From: Herminiimonas arsenicoxydans | Lineage (GTDB): Bacteria > Pseudomonadota > Gammaproteobacteria > Burkholderiales > Burkholderiaceae_D | Direction of reading: 5' to 3' | NCBI GenBank assembly: GCA_000026125.1 | Contig: CU207211.1 | Coordinates: 930,001 to 994,000 of the forward strand | DNA: 64,000 nt | In this document: positions 36,297 through 45,415 of the stretch, piece after piece | How positions within the stretch are numbered: position 1 is the first letter of the stretch | Layout of the letters: each line of letters opens with the position of its first letter | Position numbers and translations under genes: made by a program | Notes under the pieces: model-generated | Database searches by the model: none | What the model was told of the DNA's origin: nothing | What the model saw: the letters and a program-made list of their open reading frames with translations, nothing else

Positions 36297-38165
36297 ATGA
36301 CCTCATCTGTTTTACGGCGCGCCAGTGTGGCGTTCCCGCCGCTTGCCATTGTTTTGTCCATTTCCGCTGCATTTTCTCCTTTGAGTTTCGCGCAAACTGC
36401 TTCTGATCAATCGCTTGAGCCTGTCGTGGTGACAGCCTCGCGTACAGTACAGAAGGCGAGTGATGTACTGGCCGATAATATTGTGATTACTGCTGAAGAA
36501 ATCCAGCAGTCAGGACAAACTTCACTGATTGATTTACTGCAAAAAAAACGCGGTGTTGAAATTACACGTAATGGTGGCGCAGGAAATAGTTCTAGCGTGT
36601 TTTTACGTGGAAGTAATAGTAAACAAGTAGTTCTTCTTATTGATGGTGTACGTAGTGTTTCTTCTACTTTGGGGGATGCGACCTGGTCGGCGATTCCCTT
36701 GTCTCAAATAGATCGCGTTGAAATCGTATTTGGCCCGATGAGCAGTATGTATGGTGCTGACGCTGTTGGGGGTGTGATTCAGGTATTTACAAAAAAGGGT
36801 AGTGGGGCACCTCGCATTTCCTTCTCCGCTGGAACAGGTACTTATGGAGAGCAGGTGGTTAGCGCTGGTGTCTCGGGCTCAGTCGAAGGCGAGCATCGTA
36901 TACGTTATGCACTTAATACTGCGCATGAACAGGCGGATGGGTTCTCGTCCAGAGTCGATGCTGGGCAAAATCCAGACAAAGATGGTTATAGAAAACGTAG
37001 TATGAGTGGTCAGTTTTCATGGGAGTTGGCGCACGGGCACGAACTAGGATTGGCGTTTCTGAACAGCCGCAATAATGCTGAATATGACAATGGCTTGTCT
37101 ACATACAATGCTCACAATATTGCAGACGTTGACGTGTATTCACTCTACTCCAGAAATCAGTTAACTGAAAATTGGAGCAGTTTTCTGCAGTTATCGCGTT
37201 CGTATAACGAAGACCGTAGTTACACATCGGCATTGCGGAGCGGGTTGGCTAGGTCGGATTCCAAGCAGGATCAAATCAGTTGGCAAAATGACTTTCAACT
37301 CGGAACCGATATTTTTCAATTATTAGTAGAGCGACGTGAAGAAAATGTGAGTTCAACAGAAATGGCGTTGAATAGAGGACGTGCAGTCAATTCTGTCGCT
37401 ATGGCATATCAACTCAATCACGGGGCTCACATTGGGAGCGCTAGTGTTCGTTATGATAATAGCTCGGCTTATGGTTCCAATGTTACTGGCAGTATTGGTT
37501 ATGGCTACCATCTCAGTAAAGAATTGCGAGTCAGTGGCAGCGTCGGCACCAGCTTCCGTGCACCAACCTACAACGAGTTGTATCGCGTGGATTACGGGAG
37601 TCTAGACAATAAGCCAGAGAAGGGAAAAAATGCTGAAGTCGGTCTGTACTACGACGATGGAAAGTCAGATTTCACAATCGCTTATTACCATAATCAAATA
37701 ACTGATTTACTGACAAACAAGACTTGTACCAAGGGTAGTGGAACTTGTGCCTATAACGTCAATAAAGCGTTATTGGAAGGTATCTCAATAGGTGCGGGTA
37801 ACACATTGGGTGACTTCAGATTATTCGGCACCTTGGATCTACAAGATCCACGTGATAAAACGACGAATAAATTGCTGAATCGCCGTGCCAAGTATCATGG
37901 CGCCGTGGGTGTTGAGTATGCGAAAGGCCCTGTCTCGAGTGGTGTTAGCCTCGCATTTTCTGGTTATAGATATGACGATGCGGCCAATAAAAATAAATTA
38001 GGAGGTTATGCATTGCTGAATCTTCAAGTTGGCTATGATTTAAACAACGATTGGCAATTGTTTGCTCGTTGGAATAATGCTTTGGATAAGAAGTATGAGG
38101 TTGCACGTAATTATCAGACTGCCGGTTCTAATGTTTTCGTCGGTGTTCGCTATGGTTTTAAATAA
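36297..38165 (+). CDS. btuB: BtuB-type TonB-dependent cobalamin receptor, second copy, 622 aa
   Basis: Close in length and layout to E. coli BtuB (614 aa): signal peptide ending SFAQ, TonB box EPVVVTASR, plug segments SLIDLLQKKRGVEIT, FLRGSNSKQVVLLIDGVR, IDRVEIVFGPMSSMYGADAVGG, and a barrel ending VGVRYGFK with terminal aromatic. Presumed role is high-affinity uptake of vitamin B12 or cobinamide across the outer membrane. Its DNA is strikingly AT-rich with many non-preferred codons compared with the cob genes, suggesting horizontal origin. It is followed by a hairpin and then btuC. Confidence 0.94.
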   Translation: MTSSVLRRASVAFPPLAIVLSISAAFSPLSFAQTASDQSLEPVVVTASRTVQKASDVLADNIVITAEEIQQSGQTSLIDLLQKKRGVEITRNGGAGNSSSVFLRGSNSKQVVLLIDGVRSVSSTLGDATWSAIPLSQIDRVEIVFGPMSSMYGADAVGGVIQVFTKKGSGAPRISFSAGTGTYGEQVVSAGVSGSVEGEHRIRYALNTAHEQADGFSSRVDAGQNPDKDGYRKRSMSGQFSWELAHGHELGLAFLNSRNNAEYDNGLSTYNAHNIADVDVYSLYSRNQLTENWSSFLQLSRSYNEDRSYTSALRSGLARSDSKQDQISWQNDFQLGTDIFQLLVERREENVSSTEMALNRGRAVNSVAMAYQLNHGAHIGSASVRYDNSSAYGSNVTGSIGYGYHLSKELRVSGSVGTSFRAPTYNELYRVDYGSLDNKPEKGKNAEVGLYYDDGKSDFTIAYYHNQITDLLTNKTCTKGSGTCAYNVNKALLEGISIGAGNTLGDFRLFGTLDLQDPRDKTTNKLLNRRAKYHGAVGVEYAKGPVSSGVSLAFSGYRYDDAANKNKLGGYALLNLQVGYDLNNDWQLFARWNNALDKKYEVARNYQTAGSNVFVGVRYGFK

Positions 38166-38194
38166 GTACTTGTAAAAAACTTTTCTGCATGACC

Positions 38195-38235
38195 GCGCAT
38201 GCATACCGTGGATTTTTATCTGGTATTGCATGCGC
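38195..38235 (+). repeat. Long hairpin between btuB and btuC
   Basis: GCGCATGCATACC (38195-38207) pairs with GGTATTGCATGCGC (38222-38235) with one bulged T and a 14-nt loop. The sequence after it, AAATTTTATAAAG, is a poor U-run, so it may be a weak terminator, an RNA-processing site or an operator rather than a full stop. Confidence 0.55.
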
Positions 38236-38270
38236 AAATTTTATAAAGAATCCTAGATGTCGTTTCAACT

Positions 38271-39320
38271 ATGAGTACGGTCGCCAATAGAAGTGTGAGC
38301 ATTTCCGCGATACATGGACGCACACGTGCATGGACGGTGTTATCGACGCTGACTTTGCTTGCCTTGCTGAGCTTGCTGATTGCATGCGTGGTCGGCTCGG
38401 TGGCCTTATCGTTTTCAGAGATTACCGACGGTATGCGTGAATTGCTGCAGGGAAGCGCATCGACGATGGCGGCGACCCTGGTTGAATTGCGCCTGAGTCG
38501 CGCGCTTTCCGCCTTCGTTACCGGTGCCACGCTGGCCTTGGCTGGGGTGATGATGCAAGCCTTGCTGCGCAATCCCCTGGCCGATCCTTATGTGCTGGGC
38601 GTGTCTGGCGGCGCCGCCGTGGGTGCGCTGGGTGCGATGCTGTTGTTTACGCTGACATGGATGGTGGATCTCGCAGCTTTCGGTGGTGCGATTACGGTGT
38701 CGTTCATGTTGTATGCGCTGGCGCGTCGCGATTTGCGCGGTGCGGCCAGTTCGGAGGGTAGTGCGCCCTTGCTGCTGCTGACGGGAGTGATACTCGCATC
38801 CGGCTGCGGCGCACTGGTCACGCTGATGCTGTCGATCGCGCCGGATAATCGCTTGCGCGGCATGGTGTTCTGGCTGATTGGCGATTTGTCAGGCACGCAA
38901 TTTCGTTTGCTGCCGTGGATAGTGCTGGCTGGTGCATTGGCATTCTCTACCCGTACCGCGCGTGCAATCAATGTAATTGCCTTGCATGCGGAAGCGGCAT
39001 CGACGCTGGGTATCAATGTAGGAAAATTCCGCAGCGGCTTGTTTCTCTGTTCGGCATTGTTGACGGCAAGCGCCGTCAGTAATGCCGGCAGCATCGGTTT
39101 TGTCGGTCTGATTGTGCCGCACGCGTGTCGCTTCGTTCTGGGGCCGGATCATCGCTTGCTGCTACCGGCGGCAACGTTGGTGGGCGGCGCCTTTCTGGTG
39201 CTGGCGGATACGCTGGCGCGCAGTATCGTCGCGCCGCAACAACTGCCGGTCGGTGTCATCACCGCAATGATAGGCGTGCCTATCTTCCTGCTGCAGTTGC
39301 ATCAGTTGAGGAAGCGCTGA
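38271..39320 (+). CDS. btuC: Cobalamin ABC transporter permease BtuC-like, 349 aa
   Basis: FecCD/BtuC family inner-membrane permease with about ten hydrophobic segments. Family motifs are LRLSRALSAFVTGATLALAG in the first half, MMQALLRNPLADPYVLGVSGGAA, LIGDLSGTQFRLLPW, and GSIGFVGLIVPHACR, which binds the ATPase coupling site. It could in principle carry iron chelates, but the cobalamin riboswitch unit upstream and the following cob operon indicate corrinoids. It overlaps btuD by one base (TGATG). Confidence 0.93.
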   Translation: MSTVANRSVSISAIHGRTRAWTVLSTLTLLALLSLLIACVVGSVALSFSEITDGMRELLQGSASTMAATLVELRLSRALSAFVTGATLALAGVMMQALLRNPLADPYVLGVSGGAAVGALGAMLLFTLTWMVDLAAFGGAITVSFMLYALARRDLRGAASSEGSAPLLLLTGVILASGCGALVTLMLSIAPDNRLRGMVFWLIGDLSGTQFRLLPWIVLAGALAFSTRTARAINVIALHAEAASTLGINVGKFRSGLFLCSALLTASAVSNAGSIGFVGLIVPHACRFVLGPDHRLLLPAATLVGGAFLVLADTLARSIVAPQQLPVGVITAMIGVPIFLLQLHQLRKR

Positions 39321-40093
39321 TGAAAACCAATGATCTCAAACTGCGTGTTGCCGAGCGCGTGCTGGTAGATGCGCTGAACTGGCAAATCGGACCGGGCGAA
39401 TGCTGGTGCGTCATTGGACGCAATGGTGCAGGAAAAAGTACCCTGTTGCGCACGCTGGCCGGTTTGCGCGGAGCGGACGGCGGCCAGGTCGTATTGCAGG
39501 AGCGCGCGATTGCCGATTGGCCTTTGCAGGATCTGGCGCGCGAGCGGGCATTCCTGCCGCAGGGCAGGAGCGATGCCTTCGGTTATCGCGTAATTGAAAC
39601 CGTATTGACTGCACGCCATCCGTATCACGAATCTGCGTATTGGGAGTCGGATGCCGATCATGCGGCTGCGCATTCAGCGTTGCAGATGATGGATGTCGAT
39701 GCATTGGCGGAACGCGATGTGCGTTCACTCTCAGGCGGCGAACGGCAACGTGTCGCGATTGCCGCCGTGCTGGCGCAGGACACGCCTTTGCTGTTGCTGG
39801 ATGAACCAACCAATGCGCTCGATCTGGCGCATCAGGTCAGTGTGATGAATTTGCTGTTCAGGCTGTGCAGTAAGCAAAAGAAGTCGGTGGTCATGGTCAG
39901 CCATGATTTGAATCTGGCGCACAGTATTGCCACGCATGCACTGCTATTGATGGGTGATGGACGCTGGCATGCAGGAACAGTCGATGAGGTCATGCAGGCG
40001 CCATTGTTGAGCGCATGTCTTGGTCACCCCATCGAGATCGTCAAACACGGCAAACGTATTATTTATCTGGCAGGTGAGGAAAAACATGAGTGA
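39320..40093 (+). CDS. btuD: Cobalamin ABC transporter ATPase BtuD-like, 257 aa
   Basis: ATPase that powers BtuC. Walker A GRNGAGKST (near residue 35), Q-loop LPQGRSD, signature LSGGERQRVAIAAVL, Walker B LLLLDEPTNALD and the switch His in MVSHDLN. Its ATG overlaps the btuC stop, and its own end overlaps cobO by 8 bp, showing tight coupling. Members of this family resemble iron-siderophore ATPases; context decides for cobalamin. Confidence 0.93.
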   Translation: MKTNDLKLRVAERVLVDALNWQIGPGECWCVIGRNGAGKSTLLRTLAGLRGADGGQVVLQERAIADWPLQDLARERAFLPQGRSDAFGYRVIETVLTARHPYHESAYWESDADHAAAHSALQMMDVDALAERDVRSLSGGERQRVAIAAVLAQDTPLLLLDEPTNALDLAHQVSVMNLLFRLCSKQKKSVVMVSHDLNLAHSIATHALLLMGDGRWHAGTVDEVMQAPLLSACLGHPIEIVKHGKRIIYLAGEEKHE

Positions 40094-40721
40094 AGAGCAA
40101 AACAGCGCTGGCAAGGATGCCGACGGCTTGAACGAACGACACAATGCACGCATGGCGCGCAAGAAGGAAGTGGTCGATAAAAAGATAGATGCAGCCAAAC
40201 GGAACGCCGGCGTGCTGGTCATCACCTGCGGCAATGGCAAGGGCAAAAGCTCCAGCGCATTCGGCATGGCGGCACGTGCGCTTGGGCACGGCATGAAGGT
40301 CGGGGTTGTACAGTTCATCAAGGGAGCGATTGCGACCGGCGAGGAAAACTTCTTCCGCCGTTTTCCCGATGAAATCAGTTTCCATGTGATGGGTGAGGGC
40401 TATACCTGGGAAACGCAAAATCGCGAGCGCGATGTGGAGAAAGCGGAAATCGCATGGCAGCGCGCCAAAGAGTTATTGAGCGACCCGGCGATCGGCATGG
40501 TAGTGCTGGATGAATTGAATATCGCATTGAAATACAAGTATCTCGACGTGCAGCGCGTGATCGCCGATTTGCAGGCGCGTCCCACCATGCAGCACGTCAT
40601 AGTGACTGGTCGCGGCGCACCGCCGGAACTGATCGCCGTGGCGAATACCGTGACCGAGATGCAACCTGTCAAGCACGCATTTGCCGACGGTATCGCTGCC
40701 CAGCAGGGCGTGGAATGGTAA
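40086..40721 (+). CDS. cobO: Corrinoid adenosyltransferase (CobO/BtuR), 211 aa
   Basis: Transfers the adenosyl group of ATP to the cobalt of corrinoids. The N-terminus has the P-loop GNGKGKSSSAFGMAARALG (near residue 42), then VVQFIKGA, the GEGYTWETQNRERD stretch and LDELNIALKYKYLD, all typical of the CobA/CobO class. A charged N-terminal tail (1-35) is as long as in CobO of other proteobacteria. The ATG at 40086 lies within the end of btuD. Normal length. Confidence 0.96.
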   Translation: MSEEQNSAGKDADGLNERHNARMARKKEVVDKKIDAAKRNAGVLVITCGNGKGKSSSAFGMAARALGHGMKVGVVQFIKGAIATGEENFFRRFPDEISFHVMGEGYTWETQNRERDVEKAEIAWQRAKELLSDPAIGMVVLDELNIALKYKYLDVQRVIADLQARPTMQHVIVTGRGAPPELIAVANTVTEMQPVKHAFADGIAAQQGVEW

Positions 40722-42031
40722 TGAGTAGTCCGACCAATAGCGCACGCATCATCCTGATTTCCGGCATCGCTTCCGGTCAGGGTAAAACGACAGTCACGGC
40801 CGCTCTGGCGCGCAAGCTGATCCGTCAGGGTTTGCGTGTGCGCGTCTTCAAGACCGGACCGGATTATCTTGATCCCATGATCCTGCAACGCGCGAGCGGG
40901 GCTGAAGTATATGCACTTGATTTGTGGATGGTCGGTCTGGACGATTGCCGCAGATTGCTGGCCAGGGCGGCAAGCGAAGTCGATGTGATCCTGATCGAAG
41001 GCGTGATGGGTTTGTACGATGGTGATCCATCATCGGCCGATCTGGCGCGTGCTTTTGGCGTGCCGGTAGTGGTCGTGCTGGATGCTGCGAAAATGGCGCA
41101 GACTGTGGGCGCGGTGGTGCTCGGTTTGCAGCAGTATGGTCCGGTTGATCTGGCTGGCGTAATCGTCAACCGACTCGCCAGCCCGTCGCACGCCAGCATG
41201 GTAACGCGCGGAATCCGTAATGTACCTATCCTGGCGACTCTGCCCAAGCAACAACAAGCATTGCCGGAGCGGCATCTGGGACTGGTGCAGCCGGATGAAA
41301 TCGCGCAGGTCGATCAGGTGCTGGACCAGCTTGCCGATCAGATCGAGATTGATATGGTGGCATGGGATGCCATTGCGCCAGTTGTGCTGGATGGGAGTCT
41401 TGCCGCAGCGAGCACGCAGCAATTACTGGCCGGTAAAACAATTGCGATTGCGCGTGATGCGGCTTTTGCCTTTGTCTATCACGCCAATCTGGAATGCTTG
41501 CGCGCCGCCGGTGCGCAGCTGAAATTCTTTTCCCCGTTGAATGATGAAACGATTCCGGCGGAAGCGGATGCGGTCTATATCCCCGGTGGTTATCCGGAGC
41601 TGCATTGTGCGACGCTCTCGTCGGCGCAACGCTGGCAGGATTCCATGCGTGCCGCACACGTACGGAATATGCCGATACTCGCAGAATGCGGCGGCATGAT
41701 GGTGATTGCAGACAGCCTGATCGATGCGCAAGGGAAGAAGTGGCCCATGGTCGGTTTGATCCCGGGCGAAGTGGCCATGCAAGGCAAGCTGGCTGGTCTG
41801 GGTATGCAGTCGCTGGCAACGGAAGATGGCGAATTGCGCGGACATGCCTTCCACTATTCAACGCTGAGTACGCCGGTCGAGCCGCAGGCACAGACGGTCA
41901 AGCGATCGAATGGCGCTCATGGCGAGGCAGTGTACAAACAAGGTGCATTGACCGCGACATACTTCCACGCCTATTTCTCATCGTGTCCGGCGGCGACGGC
42001 ACGTATTTTTTCTCCTGAAATAAAAGCATGA
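40721..42031 (+). CDS. cobB: Cobyrinic acid a,c-diamide synthase, 436 aa
   Basis: Glutamine- and ATP-dependent amidase acting on side chains a and c of cobyrinic (or hydrogenobyrinic) acid. P-loop GIASGQGKTTVTAALAR at the N-terminus, TGPDYLDP and LIEGVMGLYDG motifs, and a class-I glutaminase domain with catalytic Cys in ILAECGGMM and a His near AFHYSTL. The start is either ATG 40721, overlapping the cobO stop as TAATG, or ATG 40715 two codons earlier. It overlaps cobU by 4 bp. Confidence 0.95.
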   Translation: MSSPTNSARIILISGIASGQGKTTVTAALARKLIRQGLRVRVFKTGPDYLDPMILQRASGAEVYALDLWMVGLDDCRRLLARAASEVDVILIEGVMGLYDGDPSSADLARAFGVPVVVVLDAAKMAQTVGAVVLGLQQYGPVDLAGVIVNRLASPSHASMVTRGIRNVPILATLPKQQQALPERHLGLVQPDEIAQVDQVLDQLADQIEIDMVAWDAIAPVVLDGSLAAASTQQLLAGKTIAIARDAAFAFVYHANLECLRAAGAQLKFFSPLNDETIPAEADAVYIPGGYPELHCATLSSAQRWQDSMRAAHVRNMPILAECGGMMVIADSLIDAQGKKWPMVGLIPGEVAMQGKLAGLGMQSLATEDGELRGHAFHYSTLSTPVEPQAQTVKRSNGAHGEAVYKQGALTATYFHAYFSSCPAATARIFSPEIKA

Positions 42032-42576
42032 CACGCACACTGGTAATAGGCGGTGCCCGTTCAGGCAAAAGCGCACATGCCGAAGCGCTGGCGACTGCAG
42101 CCGGCAAGCCAGTGGTCTATATCGCGACGGCGCAAGCCGGCGATGCAGAAATGCAGGCACGAATTGCGCATCATCGCGCGCGACGCGATAGCCATTGGGT
42201 GACGGTAGAGGAAGTGTTGACGCTGGGTGCTGCGATTGAAAAACACAGTACGCCGGACAATCTCGTCATGGTGGATTGCCTGACGGTCTGGCTTTCCAAT
42301 CTGCTGTTTGCAGAAAAAAACCAATTCCCGGAAATCGGCGCCATCGATGCGCCAGCCTGTTTCACTGAGCAGCGCGCCGCTTTGCTGCAAGCGCTGATGC
42401 AAGCCAGGGGCGATGTGATTCTGGTGTCGAATGAAGTCGGACAGGGCATCGTGCCGCAAGGTGCGGTATCGCGCTGGTTTGTCGATGAGGCGGGGCGTCT
42501 GAATCAGGCGGTGGCCGCGGCTTGTGAGCGTGCCGTATTGGTGGTCGCCGGTTTGCCGCTGGCGCTGAAGGGTTGA
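42028..42576 (+). CDS. cobU: Adenosylcobinamide kinase/guanylyltransferase, 182 aa
   Basis: Bifunctional enzyme that phosphorylates adenosylcobinamide and then attaches GMP. P-loop GGARSGKSAHAE at residues 8-19, the guanylylated His region HHRARRDSHW (about 50-59), and SNEVGQGIVP near the end, all diagnostic. Size equals that of Salmonella CobU (about 180 aa). Starts at ATGA overlapping the cobB stop. Also called cobP. Confidence 0.96.
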   Translation: MTRTLVIGGARSGKSAHAEALATAAGKPVVYIATAQAGDAEMQARIAHHRARRDSHWVTVEEVLTLGAAIEKHSTPDNLVMVDCLTVWLSNLLFAEKNQFPEIGAIDAPACFTEQRAALLQALMQARGDVILVSNEVGQGIVPQGAVSRWFVDEAGRLNQAVAAACERAVLVVAGLPLALKG

Positions 42577-42577
42577 G

Positions 42578-43531
42578 ATGCTGTTTGGTTTATCTTGTGG
42601 AGCGATTGCCATCCTGATGATGCTGGGCGTGCTGCTGGATATGCGTCTGGGCGAAGCAACGCGCTGGCATCCGCTGGTCGGCTTCGGCAATCTGGCGATA
42701 CGCATCGAAAAGAAACTCAACACCGGTGGCTCGCGGATTGTACGTGGCGCAGTGGCATGGATGCTGATTGTCTTGCCATTGGTATTGGTTGCCTGGCTGC
42801 TGACTTTCTGGCTGGCGCAATTCGATCTTTTGCTAGCATTTGGCGTGCATGCTTTGCTGCTTTACTTCGGCCTCGGCTTGCGCAGTCTGCGTGATCACAC
42901 CTTGCCGATAGCACATGCATTGATGGACGGCGATTTATCGCAGGCGCGCCTGTTGACTGCACGCATCGTCAGCCGCGATACAACTCAGGCGCAAGAAGCT
43001 GACTTGGCAAAAGCCGGCGTTGAGTCCCTGCTGGAGAACGGGAATGATGCGGTGTTCGGCACCTTGTTCTGGTTTGTCCTGGCCGGTGGTCCCGGTGTTG
43101 TCTTGTTCCGTTTTGCAAATACCCTCGATGCGATGTGGGGTTACCGCACGCAGCGTTTCAATGAATTCGGTCGTGTCGCAGCGCGCATCGACGATGTCTT
43201 GAATTTTATTCCGGCGCGCCTGACTGCGTTGTCTTACGCGGTGCTCGGAAATGCCAAGCAGGCCTGGCAGTGCTGGCGTGTGCAAGCTCCCGCCTGGTCC
43301 AGCCCGAATGCCGGGCCGGTAATGTCGGCAGGTGCGGGTGCCCTGGGCATATCGCTGGGCGGTGCCGCGATTTACGATGGCGAAGTGGAACAGCGTCCGC
43401 CGCTGGGTATCGGCCCTGCAGCCGCCGGCAAGGATATCGCCCGCGCCTGGCGTCTGGTGGTCTTGACGACGGTCTTGTGGCTGGCGCTGATTTGCATTGC
43501 AGCTGTGATAGCGGGAGTTGTCCATGCTTGA
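42578..43531 (+). CDS. cbiB: Adenosylcobinamide-phosphate synthase, 317 aa
   Basis: Membrane enzyme that attaches (R)-1-aminopropanol-2-phosphate (or aminopropanol) to adenosylcobyric acid. Hydrophobic segments are at about 2-20, 58-95 and 155-175 and at the C-terminal end. Family motifs are HPLVGFGNLA, ESLLENGNDAVFGTLFWF, and RFANTLDAMWGYRT. Starts one base after the cobU stop; its end overlaps the next gene by 8 bp. In other nomenclature this is cobD, so the name is given here in the Salmonella style. Confidence 0.95.
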   Translation: MLFGLSCGAIAILMMLGVLLDMRLGEATRWHPLVGFGNLAIRIEKKLNTGGSRIVRGAVAWMLIVLPLVLVAWLLTFWLAQFDLLLAFGVHALLLYFGLGLRSLRDHTLPIAHALMDGDLSQARLLTARIVSRDTTQAQEADLAKAGVESLLENGNDAVFGTLFWFVLAGGPGVVLFRFANTLDAMWGYRTQRFNEFGRVAARIDDVLNFIPARLTALSYAVLGNAKQAWQCWRVQAPAWSSPNAGPVMSAGAGALGISLGGAAIYDGEVEQRPPLGIGPAAAGKDIARAWRLVVLTTVLWLALICIAAVIAGVVHA

Positions 43532-44522
43532 GCATGGCGGCAATCTGCACGATGCAGTCCTGCGTTACGGCCGGCCGCGCGAAGAGTGGCTGGATCTGTC
43601 TACCGGCATCAATCCGCAAGCCTATCCGGTACCGCAGCTGGCACCGGATGCATGGCATCGTCTGCCGGAGCCGAGTACGACTTTGCTGGAAGCTGCGCAG
43701 AATTATTACGGTGCGCCGCAGTTATTGCCGGTTGCCGGTACGCAGGCGGCGATACAGGCATTGCCGCGCTTGCGTGCACGCAGTCGGGTCGTGATCGCGG
43801 CGCCTTCGTATGCGGAGCACAGTTATCAATGGCGACAGGCCGGACATGATGTGCGTGAAGTTCGTTACGAGCAGCTGGAGGCGGCACTAAACACATGCGA
43901 TGTGATGTCGCTCTGCAACCCGAATAACCCGACCGGCGAGAAAATCGCACCGGAGACATTGCTGCGCTGGGCTGAGCAACTGGCGGCACGCGGCGGCTGG
44001 CTGATCGTCGATGAGGCATTTGGCGATACTGCGCCGGCACAAAGCGTGGCGGCCTTTACCTCGCAGGCCGGCTTGATCGTGTTCCGCTCGGTGGGCAAAT
44101 TTTTCGGCCTGGCCGGATTGCGTTTAGGTTTTGTTGCGGCACATGCGGATTTACTGAAACAGTTGGCCGACTTGCTGGGACCGTGGACAGTCAGCGGCCC
44201 GGCGCAGCAGATTGGCAGTGCCGCCTTATCGGATCGGGCATGGCAGCAGGCCATGCGTAGTCAATTGCAAGAGAGCGGTAAGTGTTTGCAGCAACTGCTG
44301 GCCTCGCATGGCATTGCATCGAACGGCACGCCCTTGTATCAGTATTGGCCGGAAGCACGTGCTGCAGCATTCGCGGAACATATGGCGCAGCATGGTATCT
44401 GGGTAAGAATGTTTTCACATGGTGTACGCATCGGTTTGCCGGCGGATGAAAAAGGCTGGCACAGATTGCAGCATGCATTGAGTGCATGGGCTGTCTCCAC
44501 TATTCAACAGGAAGAAAAATGA
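43524..44522 (+). CDS. cobD: L-threonine-O-3-phosphate decarboxylase, PLP-dependent, 332 aa
   Basis: Class I/II aminotransferase-fold enzyme making (R)-1-aminopropanol-2-phosphate for the CbiB step. Motifs are EHGGNLHDA and LDLSTGINPQAYP at the N-terminus, CNPNNPTGE, DEAFGD and the PLP-lysine in SVGKFFGLAGLRLGF. GGGAG lies 6 bp before the ATG at 43524. Its role is assigned over histidinol-phosphate aminotransferase by the short length, the GGNLH motif and the position between cbiB and btuF. ATGA overlap with btuF. Confidence 0.94.
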   Translation: MLEHGGNLHDAVLRYGRPREEWLDLSTGINPQAYPVPQLAPDAWHRLPEPSTTLLEAAQNYYGAPQLLPVAGTQAAIQALPRLRARSRVVIAAPSYAEHSYQWRQAGHDVREVRYEQLEAALNTCDVMSLCNPNNPTGEKIAPETLLRWAEQLAARGGWLIVDEAFGDTAPAQSVAAFTSQAGLIVFRSVGKFFGLAGLRLGFVAAHADLLKQLADLLGPWTVSGPAQQIGSAALSDRAWQQAMRSQLQESGKCLQQLLASHGIASNGTPLYQYWPEARAAAFAEHMAQHGIWVRMFSHGVRIGLPADEKGWHRLQHALSAWAVSTIQQEEK

Positions 44523-45415
44523 AATCTTGTTTCGTATTCGCCTTGTCGCTGCTCGCCTTGCAGGCGCATGCAACGATCAGCGTGCAGGATGATGCCGGCA
44601 ATACGGTGCTCGTAAGTCAGCCGGCGCAACGCATTATTTCGCTAGCACCGCATGCGACTGAACTGATCTTTGCGGCGGGTGGCGGCGACCGTATTGTGGG
44701 CACGGTCGGATACAGCGACTACCCGGCTGCCGCGCTGAAGATTGCGCGTGTGGGCAATCATCAGCAAATCGATATAGAACGCATCATCGCGCTCAAGCCG
44801 GATTTGCTGGTGGTCTGGTTGCATGGCAACTCGGAACGTCAGCTTGAGCATTTACGCAAACTCGGCATTCCTTTCTATTACAGCGAACCGAAGAAGCTGA
44901 GCGATATTCCGGATAGCGTGCAGCGTCTCGGGAAATTGATGGGTACGGAACAGCAGGCAGAAAAAACGGCGGCTGCCGAACGTGCGGAATTGACGCGTCT
45001 GCGCACGCAATACAGCAATCGCGCTCCGGTGCGCACCTTTTATCAGGTCTGGGGCAAGCCGGTATATACGCTCAATGGCGAACACATCATGAGCGATGTA
45101 TTCCGCTTGTGCGGCGGCGAAAATGTATTCGCCAAACTGTCGGTCACCGCTCCGACTGTCAGCGTCGAATCCGTGCTGCTGGAGAATCCGGAGGCGATGT
45201 TCACCGGCGGACGCAAGGAGAAAAAGACAGCCGGCCTGGAAATGTGGGAACAGTATCCGAATCTGCTTGCCGTCAAAAACGGCAATCTGTTTCCGATCGA
45301 CGGCGATTTGCTCAATCGTGCCGGGCCGCGGTTGATAGAAGGTGCAGCCGCAGTATGCGAAAAACTGGAACTTGCACGTAGTCGCCGTACTGTAAAACGA
45401 TCGGTACTGCCGTGA
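44519..45415 (+). CDS. btuF: Periplasmic cobalamin-binding protein BtuF, 298 aa
   Basis: Soluble binding protein that hands corrinoids to BtuCD. A signal peptide (cut near HATI), then a two-lobed helical-backbone fold: [71 protein letters not shown] lies about 5 bp ahead of the ATG. There is no lipobox, so it is a free periplasmic protein. It ends with a basic tail (RSRRTVKRS). Its stop overlaps the GTG start of cobQ. Confidence 0.93.
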   Translation: MKSCFVFALSLLALQAHATISVQDDAGNTVLVSQPAQRIISLAPHATELIFAAGGGDRIVGTVGYSDYPAAALKIARVGNHQQIDIERIIALKPDLLVVWLHGNSERQLEHLRKLGIPFYYSEPKKLSDIPDSVQRLGKLMGTEQQAEKTAAAERAELTRLRTQYSNRAPVRTFYQVWGKPVYTLNGEHIMSDVFRLCGGENVFAKLSVTAPTVSVESVLLENPEAMFTGGRKEKKTAGLEMWEQYPNLLAVKNGNLFPIDGDLLNRAGPRLIEGAAAVCEKLELARSRRTVKRSVLP

